Shown: positions 22,958 to 23,817 of the stretch, one piece after another
Layout of the letters: every line of letters begins with the position of its first letter
Numbering within the stretch: position 1 is the first letter of the stretch
Virus record (IMG/VR): IMGVR_UViG_3300009094_000071
Span: 1 to 23,817 of that record
DNA: 23,817 nucleotides
Source: a virus
Direction: 5' to 3' (one strand)
Made by a program: the position numbers and the translations under genes
The notes under the pieces: model-generated
Told to the model about the DNA's origin: nothing
The model's input: the letters and a program-made list of their open reading frames with translations, nothing else
The model's database searches: none

Positions 22958-23551
22958 ATGAGCGATCCATTCGAAGGCGCGACGTGGCTGAAAAACTTCC
23001 CTCACGCGGAGCAAGGCTGGCGAGACATCCCCGGTCAGCTCTTCATTCCGACCGCCGACATCGGGAGCCCGGTGTGGGGAAGTGTCGGGGACAGTGAGTT
23101 TTATGCCTATAAGTTTGGCTTAGATACGCACTGTTGGTTTATGTATCACTTGAACCACGACTATCGGGCAGGCACGCCGCTTTACGTACACGTGCATTGG
23201 ATGCCGGACGGGAGCGATCCGAATCCTGTGCGGTGGGTGATTCAGTACGTTTTCGCGAAAGGCCACAACCAGGGCAACTTCGAATTCGGCGACGGCTCAG
23301 GGAGCTCGATCACGGTCGAGCAGTCCCCGCCCGGCACGCCCTATCGGCACATGATCACCGAGCACGCCGACGGGATCATCGATCCTCGATTTGAGCCAGA
23401 CGGGATCCTGTGGACGAAAGTGTCACGCCAGACGAACGAAGCGACCGACAACGAAAATAACATTTTTGTCTTGACTTGCGATTTGCACTATCAAGCAGGC
23501 GAAACGCGGGCGACGCGAAACCGACTGCCACCGTTTAACGAAGGTGTGTAA
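22958..23551 (+). CDS. Virion-type HVHW-motif protein, 197 aa
   Basis: The protein belongs to a group I know from many tailed-phage genomes, usually left as hypothetical or structural: a short N-terminus with W-x-D-I, a strand region, then the signature HDYRAGTPLYVHVHWMP at about 67-83, WVIQYVFAKG, and a C-terminal LTCDLHYQAGETRATRNRLPPF. The pattern suggests a beta-sandwich virion component, but its exact place in the particle is not known to me. It is the only gene on the plus strand and diverges from the replication genes. Its stop codon lies inside the first of two tandem palindromes. No signal peptide or membrane segment is visible. Confidence 0.7.
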   Translation: MSDPFEGATWLKNFPHAEQGWRDIPGQLFIPTADIGSPVWGSVGDSEFYAYKFGLDTHCWFMYHLNHDYRAGTPLYVHVHWMPDGSDPNPVRWVIQYVFAKGHNQGNFEFGDGSGSSITVEQSPPGTPYRHMITEHADGIIDPRFEPDGILWTKVSRQTNEATDNENNIFVLTCDLHYQAGETRATRNRLPPFNEGV

Positions 23552-23585
23552 GACACGCGGTCAAGGTGTGTAATACACACTTTTT
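23544..23585 (+). terminator. Tandem GTGTGTAANACAC palindromes, second followed by T-run
   Basis: Two copies stand 22 bases apart: GTGTGTAAGACACGC at 23544-23558, overlapping the stop codon of the HVHW gene, and the perfect palindrome GTGTGTAATACACAC at 23566-23580, followed by TTTTT. The second can form a 6-bp stem with a 3-base loop and T-run, a modest intrinsic terminator. The two-turn spacing of the copies equally suits a repressor binding site. Confidence 0.45.
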
Positions 23586-23629
23586 GCAAATACATCGAGA
23601 GAAACCTCGAATTTGCAAATACATCGAGA
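23583..23629. repeat. Two 18-bp direct repeats TTTGCAAATACATCGAGA
   Basis: Exact copies lie at 23583-23600 and 23612-23629, 29 bases apart. Each starts with the palindrome TTTGCAAA. Between them CTCGA can pair with TCGAG of the first copy. The stretch is AT-rich compared with the rest of the window. Confidence 0.7.
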
Positions 23630-23704
23630 AAAACAGTACCCAAAAACCTCGGTAAAAGTGGCAGTTGACATTTAGCGGTACGCGAGAATCATGCCAATTG
23701 GGTC

Positions 23705-23802
23705 AGGTCAAAATGACCTTATGCCAGGTCAATATGACATGTATGCAAGGGTACTCTTATATATTACAGGTCAAAACGACCTTGACAGGGTCAAAATGAC
23801 CT
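23705..23802. promoter_or_regulatory. Array of four AGGTCA-nnn-TGACCT operators
   Basis: Four 15-base palindromes: AGGTCAAAATGACCT at 23705-23719, AGGTCAATATGACAT at 23726-23740, AGGTCAAAACGACCT at 23768-23782 and GGGTCAAAATGACCT at 23788-23802. Their starts are 21, 42 and 20 bases apart, so all face nearly the same side of the helix. An extra half-site (GGTCA) abuts the first. The last two flank and fill the promoter at 23782-23809. This is the form of a cooperative phage repressor operator; the repressor is not in the window. Confidence 0.75.
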
Positions 23803-23809
23803 GTATACT
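23782..23809 (+). promoter_or_regulatory. Rightward sigma70-type promoter under operator control
   Basis: A perfect -35 TTGACA (23782-23787) and a near-consensus -10 TATACT (23804-23809) are separated by 16 bases. The spacer consists almost exactly of the fourth operator palindrome, and the third ends on the first base of the -35. Binding there would block RNA polymerase. It reads out of the right end of the window. Confidence 0.75.
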
Positions 23810-23817
23810 TTAGGAAC

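Noticed and set aside
23665-23693. A second TTGACA as the -35 of another rightward promoter
   Set aside because: No acceptable -10 lies 16-18 bases downstream.
23583-23802. Right-end repeats considered as a CRISPR array
   Set aside because: The repeats are different families with short, unequal spacing, most are palindromic, and no cas gene is present.

Overview
The window is a contiguous piece of a high-GC, contractile-tailed (myovirus-type) phage or prophage with a Mu-like head and tail. Almost all genes lie on the minus strand, so the genes read from right to left. The host is not identifiable from this window. High GC, frequent GTG starts and the gene families suggest a proteobacterium-like bacterium, but that is inference. 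No transposase, integrase, tRNA, rRNA, insertion sequence or CRISPR array was recognised, and no complete lysis cassette.

Right end (22754-23817): one plus-strand gene encodes a virion-type protein with the HVHW motif. It is followed by a regulatory stretch of paired repeats, four helically phased AGGTCA-nnn-TGACCT palindromes and a near-consensus rightward promoter with one palindrome filling its spacer. This looks like a repressed control region for genes beyond the window.

Replication block (minus strand, 22753 down to 19159): a DEAD/DEAH helicase with a zinc ribbon, a possible 17-28 codon coupling peptide, and a TOPRIM primase fused to a VapE-type helicase. About 490 noncoding bases follow, with tandem 9-bp iterons, a hairpin, an AT-rich patch and a G-rich tract: an origin or packaging-site candidate.

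Packaging and head block (18687 down to 9397): two small overlooked genes (a ribbon-helix-helix protein and a 42-residue membrane peptide), terminase large subunit, a structured leader with a parS-like palindrome, a ParB-like protein, an unknown protein, DUF935 portal, a three-part ParB-like/S49 protease/scaffold protein with a nested scaffold start, a decoration-like protein, gpT-like major capsid protein, gp36-like DUF1320 protein, an 86-residue spike-base-like protein and a tail-completion protein.

Tail block (9396 down to 1): tail terminator-like protein, sheath, tube, tail assembly chaperone plus a small overlapping ORF, tape measure, a hub-adapter candidate, fused hub/spike, gp25-like wedge, baseplate J and the first 79 codons of a distal baseplate or fibre protein. 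Most junctions are 1- or 4-base stop/start overlaps (TAATG, ATGA, GTGA), so the late region appears to be one translationally coupled operon. These overlaps also justify several start choices and the small genes proposed here.
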